From Deltaproteobacteria bacterium (lineage in GTDB: Bacteria > Myxococcota > JACRCW01): 64,000 nt of DNA. The translations under genes were made by a program, and so were the position numbers. Below, piece by piece: positions 44,128 through 53,054 of the stretch; positions within the stretch are counted from its first letter, which is position 1, and every line of letters starts with the position of its first letter. The DNA is taken from the NCBI GenBank assembly GCA_016218805.1, contig JACRCW010000092.1, positions 62,001-126,000 on the forward strand, read 5' to 3'. Below the pieces are notes generated by a model. The model searched no databases and was not told where the DNA came from. It worked only from the letters and a program-made list of their open reading frames with translations.

Positions 44128-45096
44128 ATGGCTGACACGTCTCCTGCGGAAACCATGACGCCGTCTGACGCGGCGGCGCTCCTTGAACGCCTGCGCGGCA
44201 ACCTGGAGCGCGTCATCCGCGGCAAGCGCGATCCATTGGAGCTGCTGCTGTGCTGCGTGGCCGGCGGCGGGCACGTGCTGCTGGAGGACATCCCGGGGAC
44301 GGGGAAGACCACGCTGGCGCGCGCGCTGGCGCAGAGCATGGGGTGCAGCTTCAAACGCATCCAGTTCACGCCGGACCTGCTGCCGTCCGATATCCTGGGC
44401 GCATCCATCTACAACCCGCAGACGGGCGCATTCACCTTCAAGCCGGGCCCGGTGTTTGCGCACGTCATCATTGCGGATGAAATCAACCGCGCCTCGCCGC
44501 GCACGCAGTCCTCGCTGCTGGAGGCCCTCAGCGAACAGCAGGTCACCGTCGAGGGCGATACGCGCGTCCTGCCCAGCCCGTTCTTGTGCATCGCCACGCA
44601 GAACCCCATCGACTTTCACGGCACCTACCCGCTGCCGGAGGCGCAGCTGGACCGGTTCGCCATGATGCTGGGGCTGGGCTACCCGCCGGCGGACGAGGAG
44701 CGTGCCATCCTGCAGAGTCACGTGGGCGGGCCGCCCCTTGCGGACCTCAAGGCGCTCACCGACGGGGAAACGGTGGTCCGGCTGCAGCATTCCGTGGAGG
44801 GCGTGAAGCTGGAGGAGACCGTGGCGGACTACCTGATGCGGCTGGTCCACGCCACGCGGAACCACCCGTCCATCCGCCTGGGCGTGTCCATGCGCGGCGC
44901 GCTGCTGCTGGGGCGGCTGTCCCGCGCGCGCGCGCTGTCCCAGGCGCGCGGCTACGTGCTCCCTGACGACGTGAAGCGCCTGGCCGAACCAGTGTTGGCC
45001 CACCGTCTCATCCTGGACACCAAGGCGCGGTACGCGGGCCTGGACAAGCGCGGGGTGCTGCGGGACGTGCTGGCATCCGTGCCTGTGCCGCGCTGA
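44128..45096 (+). CDS. MoxR-family AAA+ ATPase
   Basis: 322 residues. Walker A is in EDIPGTGKTTLARAL (about 53-67), Walker B in VIIADEINRASPRTQ, sensor 1 in CIATQNPIDFHGTYPLPEAQ, and the lid domain contains GVSMRGALLLGRLSRA and GYVLPDDVK. MoxR ATPases act as chaperones that mature or activate partner proteins, usually those encoded next to them with DUF58/VWA parts. The DUF58 gene follows after 9 bp, then a transglutaminase; the trio is a widespread conserved operon with envelope or protein-maturation roles. Confidence 0.96.
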   Translation: MADTSPAETMTPSDAAALLERLRGNLERVIRGKRDPLELLLCCVAGGGHVLLEDIPGTGKTTLARALAQSMGCSFKRIQFTPDLLPSDILGASIYNPQTGAFTFKPGPVFAHVIIADEINRASPRTQSSLLEALSEQQVTVEGDTRVLPSPFLCIATQNPIDFHGTYPLPEAQLDRFAMMLGLGYPPADEERAILQSHVGGPPLADLKALTDGETVVRLQHSVEGVKLEETVADYLMRLVHATRNHPSIRLGVSMRGALLLGRLSRARALSQARGYVLPDDVKRLAEPVLAHRLILDTKARYAGLDKRGVLRDVLASVPVPR

Positions 45097-45105
45097 GGTC
45101 ACCGC

Positions 45106-46311
45106 GTGCGCCGCCGCTGGCACTTCATGATGACGCCCATGGAGCACACCTCCATCCGCTGGATGGATGACGTGTACCGCGCGTGGCTGACGCCCGCGGG
45201 GCGCGCCTGGTTGTGGGCGGTGACCGGCTGTGGGGTGATGCTGCTGGGCGGGCTGGTGCCGCTGCTGCTGGGTGCGTTTGGTTTCATGCTCGCGGTGCTG
45301 GTGGCGTCGGTGCTGGTGGGCGCGGCGTTCCGGCCCACCGTCCGGCTGGAGCGCCACGTCCCGGCGTTCCCGTCCGCGGGCGAGGTGCTCAGCTACCGCG
45401 TGCGGGTCACCAACACGGGCCGGCGCCCGGCGCGCCTGCTGGCCATTGAAGAGCGCGGCCTGCCCTTTGAGGTGCGCCCCGCCGGTGAACCCGCGGTGGT
45501 GGAGCGGCTGGACCCGGGCGAAAGCACCGAGGTCACCCTGCGGGCCGCGTGCAACCTGCGCGGCGCGTACGCGTTGCGGCGCCTGCAGGCGTCGTCGTCG
45601 TTTCCGTCTGGGATTGTGAAATGGCCGCGCGTGCAGCGGCACGCGGAGCGGCTGCTGGTGTACCCGGCGTTCCAGAAGCTGGCGCACCTGGAAGTGCCGC
45701 ACGGGCGCAACTACCAACCGGGCGGCATTGCGGTGGCGTCACACGTTGGGGATTCCGTGGAGTTTGTGGGGTTGCGGCCCTACCGCGAAGGCGACCGGTT
45801 GCGGGACGTGCATTGGCCCACGGTGGCGCGCACGGGGAATCTCGTCGTCAAGGAGTACCAGGAAGAGTACTTTGTGCGGTTGGCGCTGGTGCTGGACGTG
45901 GAGGTGCGCAACGCGCGGGATGAGCGCCTGCTGGACCGCGCCCTTTCCTCCGCTGCCGCGCTGGCGGACGCGCTGGCGCGGCAGGACTACATCATCGACA
46001 TCTTCTGTGCGGGGACGGAGATCCACCACTTCCGCGCCGGCCGGGCGCTGGCGCACTTTGACAACATCCTGGAGTTGTTGGCCGCCATTGAAGGCGGGGA
46101 CCGGCTGGACGTTGCGGGCCTGGAGGCGGTGCTGGTGCCGGAGGCGGAGAAGCTCAGCGCGGTGATCATGGTGGTCATGGACTGGGATGACGCGCGCGCG
46201 GCGCTGGCGGCGCGGCTGCGGGCGCATGGCGTGGCGCTGCGGGTGTTGTGCGTGCGGCCTGGCCGCGCGCTGGCGGGCCTCCCGCCCGATGAACAGGTGG
46301 TGCTGCCGTGA
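45106..46311 (+). CDS. DUF58 membrane protein
   Basis: 401 residues from GTG 45106 (in-frame ATGs at residues 8, 9 and 12 are alternatives). Two membrane segments (~27-72) precede a beta-sandwich (PSAGEVLSYRVRVTNTGRRP) and the DUF58 core (YREGDRLRDVHWPTVART), followed by a VWA-like region (LALVLDVEV, with a degenerate MIDAS). Partners of MoxR ATPases have this layout. The stop overlaps the transglutaminase start as GTGA. Confidence 0.93.
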   Translation: MRRRWHFMMTPMEHTSIRWMDDVYRAWLTPAGRAWLWAVTGCGVMLLGGLVPLLLGAFGFMLAVLVASVLVGAAFRPTVRLERHVPAFPSAGEVLSYRVRVTNTGRRPARLLAIEERGLPFEVRPAGEPAVVERLDPGESTEVTLRAACNLRGAYALRRLQASSSFPSGIVKWPRVQRHAERLLVYPAFQKLAHLEVPHGRNYQPGGIAVASHVGDSVEFVGLRPYREGDRLRDVHWPTVARTGNLVVKEYQEEYFVRLALVLDVEVRNARDERLLDRALSSAAALADALARQDYIIDIFCAGTEIHHFRAGRALAHFDNILELLAAIEGGDRLDVAGLEAVLVPEAEKLSAVIMVVMDWDDARAALAARLRAHGVALRVLCVRPGRALAGLPPDEQVVLP

Positions 46312-48191
46312 CCCGCGCGGGCCACCTGGCGGAGGCGCTGCCGCTGCTGGCCGCGCTGCTGGTGAACGCCATCGCGCATGACCGCTGGCTGGTGGCCGCG
46401 GCGGGATTTGTCGTCGTCACGGTGGCCGTGGCGGTGGGCGCGCGGCCCGTGCACCGCGGGGGCGTGTTGCTGCTGCTGGGAATCGGCGGGGCGGCGGGGG
46501 GCCTGGCCCTGTCGCTGGTTTCTGACCCGCCGCCGGGACCGCTGCCGCCCGTGGTGCAGAGCGCACTGGGCGCGTCACTGGCAGCCATGAGCGCGTATTG
46601 CGTGGTGACGCGCAATGCCATCTATGCCTCGGTGTATGCGTGGCTGCTCGTCGCCATCTCACTCAACGCGGAGGCCACCTTCCCGTTGCAGGCCACCACC
46701 GCGCTGGCGTGCGGCGTGACGCTGCTGTCCGCGTTTCTGCAGTCCCGCGCGTGGCGCACGGGCGCCGGGTGGGCGGGGTTTGTCGTCGTGGCGGGGCTGT
46801 CCGTGGTGGGCGGGGCCGCCGTGGCCACGGGGGCGCAGCAACTGGAGGGCACGCTCAACCGCACGCTCTACTCGCTGCTGCGCGGGCTGGACCCCCTGCG
46901 CGGGCTGGGGACGCAGCGCGAGGTGACGCTGTCGGTGACGTCGTCACTGGTGCCCACGGACCGGCCGTTGGCGGAGTTGTCAGGAAACCCCGGCCGCCTG
47001 CGCACGCAGGTGATGGACACGTTTGACGGCTCTACGTGGAAGACCTCCGCCGCACTGCGCGCGCCGCGTCCCGCGCCCGTCCCGACGGGTGACGCCACCA
47101 CCACCGTGGATTTGCTCACGCTGGAGGACCTGGCGGACATCCTCCCCGCACCGGCCGGGACCTTTGCGGTGCGGGGCGGTGCGCCGGGCTGGGAGGGCGC
47201 GGGGATCCTGCGGGACACGCTCCCGGCGGGGCGGACGTTGGTGCTGCGCCACACGGTGGACCCTGGCACGCGCGAGGTGGTGCCGCCCGCTCCGCGTGAC
47301 ACGGCGCTGCCGGAGGACCTGCGGGACAGCCTCGCCGCCATCGCCCGTCCACTCGTCGGGGAAGCGGCCACCGCGGACACTGCGGCCCGCGTGTTGGAGT
47401 CCTTCTTCCAGGAGAACTTTGAGTATTCGCTGGAGGTGGACCTGCGCGGCCGTGGCCATCCGCTGCTGACCTTCATCCGCGAACGCCGGCCCGCCTACTG
47501 CGTGTACTTTGCCTCCGCCATGGCGGCGCTGCTGCGCAGCGTGGACATTCCGGCCCGGCTGGTTGGCGGGTTTGTGCCGGAGGAGTTCAACACGGTCACC
47601 GGCCGCGCCCTCATCCGCGAGCGTGACGCGCACGCCTGGGTGGAGGTGTACGTGGCGGCGCAGCAGCGCTGGGTGCCGTATGACCCCACGCCGTGGCGCG
47701 GGCGCAACGCCGTGCTGGGGCTGGACCGGCGGCCGGCGTGGCTGGCGGACCTGGGCACCGCCGTGCGCAGCGTGGCGCGGCGCGCGTGGTACCGCGTGCG
47801 GAACGACCCGCTGGGTGCGCTCCAGGACGTGGTGCTGTCTCCCGTGGGCGCGCTGGCGGGGATGGCCGCTGCGGCGTGGTGGTGGCGGCGGCGGCGCGGG
47901 ACGGCACAGCGCGTGGCGCTGCTGGGCGCGCTGGCTGCACCCGCGGAGCTGCGCGCGCTGCACGCGCGCTTCACGCGCGCGGTGGTCCGGCTGGCCGGCA
48001 CGCGCCCGCACAGCGCGGAGACGGATGACGAGTTCCTGCTGCGGGTGGGTGACCGCCTGCACACCGGCGCGGCCGGCGACGCACACCGCTTTCTGCATGC
48101 GTGGCAGCGTCTGCGGTTTGCCGGTGACCCCACGGCGCGGGCGGAGGCGGACGGGGCCCTGGCCTCGCTTGAAGCGGACGTTCCACGCTAG
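46308..48191 (+). CDS. Transglutaminase-like membrane protein (DUF3488-type)
   Basis: 627 residues from GTG 46308. Six to seven N-terminal spans (residues ~1-170) are followed by an external region and a transglutaminase/protease core with Cys398 (PAYCVYFASAMA), His442 (RDAHAWVEVY) and Asp459 (WVPYDPTPW). A further span near 520-535 precedes a cytoplasmic tail with a DUF4129-like helical end. The complete catalytic triad suggests a working thiol enzyme that cuts or crosslinks envelope proteins. Last gene of the MoxR operon; a small hairpin follows its stop. Confidence 0.94.
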   Translation: MTRAGHLAEALPLLAALLVNAIAHDRWLVAAAGFVVVTVAVAVGARPVHRGGVLLLLGIGGAAGGLALSLVSDPPPGPLPPVVQSALGASLAAMSAYCVVTRNAIYASVYAWLLVAISLNAEATFPLQATTALACGVTLLSAFLQSRAWRTGAGWAGFVVVAGLSVVGGAAVATGAQQLEGTLNRTLYSLLRGLDPLRGLGTQREVTLSVTSSLVPTDRPLAELSGNPGRLRTQVMDTFDGSTWKTSAALRAPRPAPVPTGDATTTVDLLTLEDLADILPAPAGTFAVRGGAPGWEGAGILRDTLPAGRTLVLRHTVDPGTREVVPPAPRDTALPEDLRDSLAAIARPLVGEAATADTAARVLESFFQENFEYSLEVDLRGRGHPLLTFIRERRPAYCVYFASAMAALLRSVDIPARLVGGFVPEEFNTVTGRALIRERDAHAWVEVYVAAQQRWVPYDPTPWRGRNAVLGLDRRPAWLADLGTAVRSVARRAWYRVRNDPLGALQDVVLSPVGALAGMAAAAWWWRRRRGTAQRVALLGALAAPAELRALHARFTRAVVRLAGTRPHSAETDDEFLLRVGDRLHTGAAGDAHRFLHAWQRLRFAGDPTARAEADGALASLEADVPR

Positions 48192-48207
48192 AGTCTGTGT
48201 TACGGGT

Positions 48208-48222
48208 CCCCGCCGTGCGGGG
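48208..48222 (+). terminator. Terminator-like hairpin after the MoxR operon
   Basis: CCCCGC-CGT-GCGGGG, perfect 6-bp stem, 16 bp after the transglutaminase stop and 46 bp before the kinase start. No T-tract follows, so termination would be Rho-assisted or partial. Confidence 0.3.
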
Positions 48223-48268
48223 CGTCGCTGGATGTGCTGGACGGTCACCCGTGGACTGGCAGACGTAG

Positions 48269-50356
48269 ATGGCCGTGGACCCGACCACCGCCAAGGATCC
48301 TGCAGCCGAGCCGGGGCACGGCAGCGCCGACACCGCAGTGCCCGCCGGGGACGGCTACGAGAACGAACTCACGGCCACCCGCCAGGCCCTCCGCGACACC
48401 GAGGAGCGCCTCAACACCATCGTCAATGCGCTGCACCACGTGGTGTGGTCCGTGGAGCCCCGGACCGGGCAGGTGCTTTACGTCAACGGTGTGGCGGAGC
48501 TGGTGTACGGCCGCTCGCTGGATGCGTTGTACCTGGGCCCCGGTCCGTGGCGTGACACGGTCCATCCGGAGGACCTGGTGGCCTTTGACCAGGCGTTGGA
48601 TGAGCTGCGGGCAACGGGAAAGTGCGAGGTGGAGCACCGGATTGTCCGCGCGGACGGCGTCACGCGCTGGGTCCACACGCGCGCGCGCACCAACTACCGG
48701 GCGGACGGCAAGCCGCGCGAATGGGAGGGCATCACCACGGACGTGACGGAGGGACGCGCCGCCGTGGCCGCGCTGCGCGCGTCGGAAACCAACTTCCGCT
48801 CACTCATTGAGCGCAGCCCGGACGGCATGCTGGTCCACCGCGACGGCGTGGTGGTCTACGCCAACCGGGCGCTGCTGGACTTGCTGGGGGGCGCCGCCCA
48901 GGGCGGTCTGGCCGGGCGCCCCCTGCGCACGCTGACCCACCCGGACGAGCACGACCTGCTTGAGGCAGAGCTGGGCACCATCCCGGAGCGCCACGTGGCG
49001 CCCTCGCGGGACCACCGGCTGCGCCGGGCGGACGGCAGCTGGGCGTGGGTGGAACTCAACTCCATGGACCTCACCTACCAGGCGCAACACGCGGTGCTCA
49101 CCGTGGTGCGTGACGTCAGCGCGCGCCGGTCCATGCAGCGACGCCTGCTGCTGACGGACCGCATGGCGTCCTTGGGAACCATGGCCGCGGGCGTGGCGCA
49201 TGAGATCAACAACCCGCTGGCGTACGTGGTCTCCAACGTGCACTACGCGCTGGGGGTGTTGGATGCGGTGGAGGCCGAACTGGGGGCGCAGTCCGCGCTG
49301 GGCGCCCGGCTGGCGGAGGCCCGGGCCGCACTGCGGGACGCGCAGGACGGCGCGCAACGCGTGACCCAGACCGTGCGCGAACTCAAGACGCTCTCCCGCC
49401 AGGATGACGCGCACCAGGAGCGCGTGGACGTGCAGCAGGTGCTGGAGACCTGCATCCGGATGGCGTGGGCCGAGATCAAACACCGCGCACGCCTGGAGCG
49501 GGACTACGGCCCCACCGCGCCCGTGCTCACCAGCGAGGCGCGCCTGGGCCAGGTGTTCCTCAACCTGCTGGTGAACGCCGCGCAGGCCATCCCGGAAGGC
49601 AACGCGCAGCAGCACTGCATCCGCGTGCGCACCGCGCGGGACGCGCGCGGGTGGACCTGCGTGGAGGTGCAGGACTCCGGGCAGGGCATTGCCGCTGAGC
49701 ACCGCGAGCGCCTGTTTGACCCGTTCTTCACCACCAAGCCGGTGGGCGTGGGCACGGGGCTGGGCCTGTCCATCTGCCACAGCATTGTCAGCGGCCTGGG
49801 CGGGGAGATCCAGGTGGATTCCGAGTTGGGACGGGGCAGCACCTTCCGCGTCCTGTTCCCTCCCGCCGGGGACGCGGTTGAGCCACGCGCCGCGCCACCA
49901 CCGCAACCCACGGTGCCCGCGGACGTGCGCGGCCGCGTGCTGGTGATTGACGATGACCCGACCGTGGGCGTGGGGGTGGCCCGGGTCCTGCGCAAGTCTC
50001 ACGACGTGGAACACCTGGTGGCGGCGCGGGACGCCTTGGAGCGCATCAACGGTGGCGAAGCGTACGACGTCATAGTCTGCGACGTCATGATGCCGGACAT
50101 GGGCGGCGTGGACTTCCACGAGCGCCTGGTGGCCACGGGCAATCCGCACGCCGAGCGCGTGGTGTTCCTCACCGGGGGCGCTTTCACGCCGCGCACGCGG
50201 GACTACCTGGCGCGGCCGGGATTTGTCGTCGTGGAGAAGCCGTTCCACCCGCCGGACCTGCGGGCGCTGGTGGATGGCCGCGTGAAGCAGCGGCGCGGCG
50301 TGCGCGGCGCGGATACCGCGGAAGATCCGCAGCGGCGCGCCCGACCTGCGGGTTGA
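48269..50356 (+). CDS. PAS-PAS hybrid sensor histidine kinase with receiver domain
   Basis: 695 residues; no membrane span, so a cytoplasmic sensor. Two PAS domains lie at ~45-165 and ~172-288 (VVWSVEPRTGQVLYVNGVAE, then the repeat SPDGMLVHRDGVVVYANRAL). The HisKA domain carries phospho-His311 (AAGVAHEINNPLAYV). The ATPase domain has NLLVNAAQAI, DSGQGI, LFDPFFTTKP and GTGLGLSICHSIV. A C-terminal receiver (VLVIDDDPTVG) has phospho-acceptor Asp605 in VCDVMMPDMGG and Lys in VVEKPF. Typical NtrB-like hybrid kinase; no partner response regulator is next to it, so the target is unknown. Confidence 0.96.
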   Translation: MAVDPTTAKDPAAEPGHGSADTAVPAGDGYENELTATRQALRDTEERLNTIVNALHHVVWSVEPRTGQVLYVNGVAELVYGRSLDALYLGPGPWRDTVHPEDLVAFDQALDELRATGKCEVEHRIVRADGVTRWVHTRARTNYRADGKPREWEGITTDVTEGRAAVAALRASETNFRSLIERSPDGMLVHRDGVVVYANRALLDLLGGAAQGGLAGRPLRTLTHPDEHDLLEAELGTIPERHVAPSRDHRLRRADGSWAWVELNSMDLTYQAQHAVLTVVRDVSARRSMQRRLLLTDRMASLGTMAAGVAHEINNPLAYVVSNVHYALGVLDAVEAELGAQSALGARLAEARAALRDAQDGAQRVTQTVRELKTLSRQDDAHQERVDVQQVLETCIRMAWAEIKHRARLERDYGPTAPVLTSEARLGQVFLNLLVNAAQAIPEGNAQQHCIRVRTARDARGWTCVEVQDSGQGIAAEHRERLFDPFFTTKPVGVGTGLGLSICHSIVSGLGGEIQVDSELGRGSTFRVLFPPAGDAVEPRAAPPPQPTVPADVRGRVLVIDDDPTVGVGVARVLRKSHDVEHLVAARDALERINGGEAYDVIVCDVMMPDMGGVDFHERLVATGNPHAERVVFLTGGAFTPRTRDYLARPGFVVVEKPFHPPDLRALVDGRVKQRRGVRGADTAEDPQRRARPAG

Positions 50357-50404
50357 ACGGCCCACCGCTACGTTGCCCGCCGGGGCTGATCACAAGGCGG
50401 GTGC

Positions 50405-50968
50405 ATGCAGACACGGGTGGTTCACCGCGATGACGGGCTTGCGCTCGTTGTCATGCGGCGGGTCCTGATTGCCACCTGGCAATCCGACGCCACAGAGGAA
50501 CGCATTGGCCGCCTGGGTGACACCCTGCGGGACCTGGTGGCGTCCGCGCCCAACGGCGTGGGGCTGCTGGTCATCCGCACGGCACCGGGCCGGAGTCCCA
50601 CGCTGGAGCCGGGCCCGCGCACGCGGCTGGAGAAGGTGATGCAGGACGTCTCCGGCAGCCTGGTGGCCACGTCCTACGCCCTGACGGGGAGCGGGATGTG
50701 GATTGCCCCGGCCAGGTCAGACATCCGCGCGCTGCAGGACTCGGCGGGCGGGCGGCGCTCCTATGCAATCTTTGACACGGTGCAATCCGCCGCGGAGTTC
50801 CTGGTGCCCAAGCTGGCGCAGGCCGCGGTGATGACCTCCGCCGTGGAGATGGTCACGGCGGCCGGCCTGGCGTGGTCACCCACCGCCGTCACACCGGTGG
50901 CGTCGTCATCCGCCGGCGGTTCGCAGCACGTGGGCGTTCCCGGGCAGCCCCGCCGCCCGGGAACGTGA
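50405..50968 (+). CDS. Small conserved-type protein, STAS-like fold possible
   Basis: 187 residues from ATG 50405 (AAGGCGGG upstream). A compact alpha/beta domain (RVLIATWQSDATEERIGRLG, LVIRTAPGR, YAIFDTVQSAAEFLVPKL) resembles small proteins common in myxobacteria that look like STAS or SpoIIAA-like domains, with a variable tail. I cannot name the family. It follows the hybrid kinase by 48 bp on the same strand, so it may act with it; the next gene is convergent. Confidence 0.7.
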   Translation: MQTRVVHRDDGLALVVMRRVLIATWQSDATEERIGRLGDTLRDLVASAPNGVGLLVIRTAPGRSPTLEPGPRTRLEKVMQDVSGSLVATSYALTGSGMWIAPARSDIRALQDSAGGRRSYAIFDTVQSAAEFLVPKLAQAAVMTSAVEMVTAAGLAWSPTAVTPVASSSAGGSQHVGVPGQPRRPGT

Positions 50969-50978
50969 CTTGGGAGTC

Positions 50979-51806
50979 TCAGACCAGGCGGGTGGCGCCT
51001 TCCAGCATGGACGCGGACACCGGGCCCGCCACGAACGCCCCGTTGACCACGTCATGGACGCGCCGGATCAGCGCGTCCCGGTCCGCCATGGCCAGGCCCG
51101 CCGTCTGGATGGGGGGATGCACGGTGACCAGGACGTCCCCCCGCCGGACCATGACCTTCCCGGGCGCATACAGGGCGTCCGTTCCGACGATGGTGACCGG
51201 CAGCATGGGGCATTGCTGTTCAATGGCGATCAGGAACGCGCCCTTCTTGAACGGGTCCAGGCGCGGCCCGCGCGACCGGCGCCCTTCCGGGAAGATCATC
51301 ACGCTGCGGCCCACGCGGAGGCGCTGTGCCACCAGCATGAGACGCCGCTGCGCGCCCGCCTTGTCACTCCGGTCCAGGCCAATGCTGCGGCTCATCCACA
51401 GCGCCTGGCCCAGGAACGGGACGTATTCCAACTCGCGCTTGTGGACCGTCACCATGTGCATGGGCAGCGTCACGCCCAGGGCCGGGACGTCCAGGTGGCT
51501 GCGGTGGTTGGAGACGGCCACGTACCGCCCATCCGCCACGGCGTGCTCAAGGCCCTTCACCCAAACGCGCACGCCAAAGCCGCGCAGCAGCCAGCGTGAC
51601 CACACGCGGAACATCCCGTACCCGACCTTCTTGCCGAGGTTGTCCGGCGACACCACGAACGGGATGGGCGTCAGCAACACGCCGGCAATGAGCAGCAACA
51701 CCAGCGGCCAAACCCCGACGAAGTTCCGCCACCAGTGGATCACACCCCACGCAAGCCCGCGTTCTTCCGGCGGCGTGTAGGGCGTCTTGACAAGCGCCTG
51801 TGACAT
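50979..51806 (-). CDS. 1-acyl-glycerol-3-phosphate acyltransferase (PlsC family)
   Basis: 275 residues from ATG 51806. After one or two N-terminal spans (VWPLVLLLIAGVLLTPIPFV), the HX4D motif is at His101/Asp106 (NHRSHLD), followed by LGVTLPMHMVTVHKRELEYV, FPEGRRSRG (Glu174) and PVTIVG. It moves an acyl chain to lysophosphatidic acid in membrane lipid synthesis. Convergent with the 187-aa gene, divergent from a small lipoprotein gene. Confidence 0.93.
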   Translation of the reverse strand: MSQALVKTPYTPPEERGLAWGVIHWWRNFVGVWPLVLLLIAGVLLTPIPFVVSPDNLGKKVGYGMFRVWSRWLLRGFGVRVWVKGLEHAVADGRYVAVSNHRSHLDVPALGVTLPMHMVTVHKRELEYVPFLGQALWMSRSIGLDRSDKAGAQRRLMLVAQRLRVGRSVMIFPEGRRSRGPRLDPFKKGAFLIAIEQQCPMLPVTIVGTDALYAPGKVMVRRGDVLVTVHPPIQTAGLAMADRDALIRRVHDVVNGAFVAGPVSASMLEGATRLV

Positions 51807-51978
51807 GACGGCGCATTTTCCTGCACCAAAAACCCCGCCTCGCGCAAGAGCCCGCCCCGCCCCCAAGTGTCGTCGCCACGGCCCGCGGCGGACCGCCGCA
51901 GCAGCGGTGGACAAGGCGCCGCTGCGGCGCAACAGTCCGCGGTGGCGTGCATGGGCGGCACCGCCAGCGGAGGAGTCT

Positions 51979-52404
51979 GTGCGTTACCTCTTGGCGTGTC
52001 TTGCGTGGTGCGTGGGGTGCGGCGGTGACGCGGTGAGCGGCATACAGGGTCCGGGTCACGCCGCGCGCAACGGGGAGTTGGCGCCGCCGGACGCCGCGGC
52101 CTTTGCGGGCGTCACCGGTGAGGTGGAACTGCGCGCGCCGTGGGTGGGCCGCTACTCGGTCCACTACGTGGACGCGTCCCACTACCGGATTGCCGGGCAC
52201 GGGTGGATCCCAGACAGCGCAGGCACCCACACGTACGCGCGTACGGGGTCGGACCGTGCGGAGATGGAGTTTGACGACGACCACTCCGGCCGGGTCACCT
52301 GCAACATCCATTACACCTCCACGCTGGACGGCACTTCCGAGTGCACGTATCCCAACGGCGTCACGCTCCCCAGCCGCTTCCACGTGCCGGTGAATGACCC
52401 GTGA
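51979..52404 (+). CDS. Small lipoprotein
   Basis: 141 residues from GTG 51979, preceded by GGAGGAG. The short signal VRYLLACLAWCVGC ends at a lipobox-like Cys. The mature protein is a beta-rich domain with two Cys near the C-terminus (RVTCNIHY and TSECTYP), possibly disulfide-linked. No family recognised. It overlaps the phosphatase gene start as GTGA, so they are translated together. Confidence 0.75.
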   Translation: MRYLLACLAWCVGCGGDAVSGIQGPGHAARNGELAPPDAAAFAGVTGEVELRAPWVGRYSVHYVDASHYRIAGHGWIPDSAGTHTYARTGSDRAEMEFDDDHSGRVTCNIHYTSTLDGTSECTYPNGVTLPSRFHVPVNDP

Positions 52405-52898
52405 GCCTGCGCACCGCACTGCTGGCCGGGGTGGTTGGCGCCGTGCTGGCGCCCGGGGCGGCGCAGGCCCAGGTGGTGTGGGTGGTGCGCCACGCGGAGA
52501 AGGTGGATGAGGGCAAGGACCCGGACCTGTCAGCCCAGGGGCATCTGCGCGCGGAACGCCTGGGGCGCGCCCTGCGCGATGTCCCCCTCACGGCCGTGTA
52601 CGTCACGCACCTCAAGCGGACGCGCCAGACGGCGGCGGCCGTCCTGGCACGCGGCAGGTGGGAGCCGGTCACGCTGCCGGCGGGTGACGTGGACGGACTG
52701 GTCGCGCGCATCCGTGGCCACCGCCCCGGCGAGCAGGTGTTTGTCGTCGGGCATTCGGACACGCTTCCGCGGGTCTGGTCCGCGCTGGGCTGCAGCCGGC
52801 CGCTGACCCTCCGTCACGACGAGTACGACCTGCTGTTGCGGCTGGACCTGGACGCAACGCCGGCCACCCGGTGCACCGTGCTGCGGCAGGAAAACTGA
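52401..52898 (+). CDS. Exported histidine phosphatase (SixA/phosphoglycerate-mutase superfamily)
   Basis: 165 residues from GTG 52401. A cleavable signal peptide (first ~23 residues, ending AQAQ) places it in the periplasm. The catalytic motif is Arg30-His31-Ala-Glu (RHAEK), the second His is His118 (VVGHSDT), and HLKRTRQTA holds the conserved Arg. It may remove phosphate from small molecules or proteins outside the cytoplasm; being translationally coupled to a small lipoprotein suggests a shared surface function, which is inference. Confidence 0.9.
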   Translation: MSLRTALLAGVVGAVLAPGAAQAQVVWVVRHAEKVDEGKDPDLSAQGHLRAERLGRALRDVPLTAVYVTHLKRTRQTAAAVLARGRWEPVTLPAGDVDGLVARIRGHRPGEQVFVVGHSDTLPRVWSALGCSRPLTLRHDEYDLLLRLDLDATPATRCTVLRQEN

Positions 52899-53054
52899 CG
52901 CCGGTTTGGCGTTCTTACGCTGCCGTCAAATGCCCCCGTGCACCCAGTTCTCCCAGTGCCAGGGCGTTAGGCGGGGGACCGGCACGTCAGGTGACGCTGG
53001 CGCGCAGCGTTTCTGCCCGTGGACGCGCGCACGGAGACGGGTCACAGTGCCGGC

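Noticed and set aside
44044..45717. N-terminal extension of the UvrD frame
   Set aside because: Antisense to moxR and DUF58; helicase sequence begins with the Q motif right after ATG 44043.
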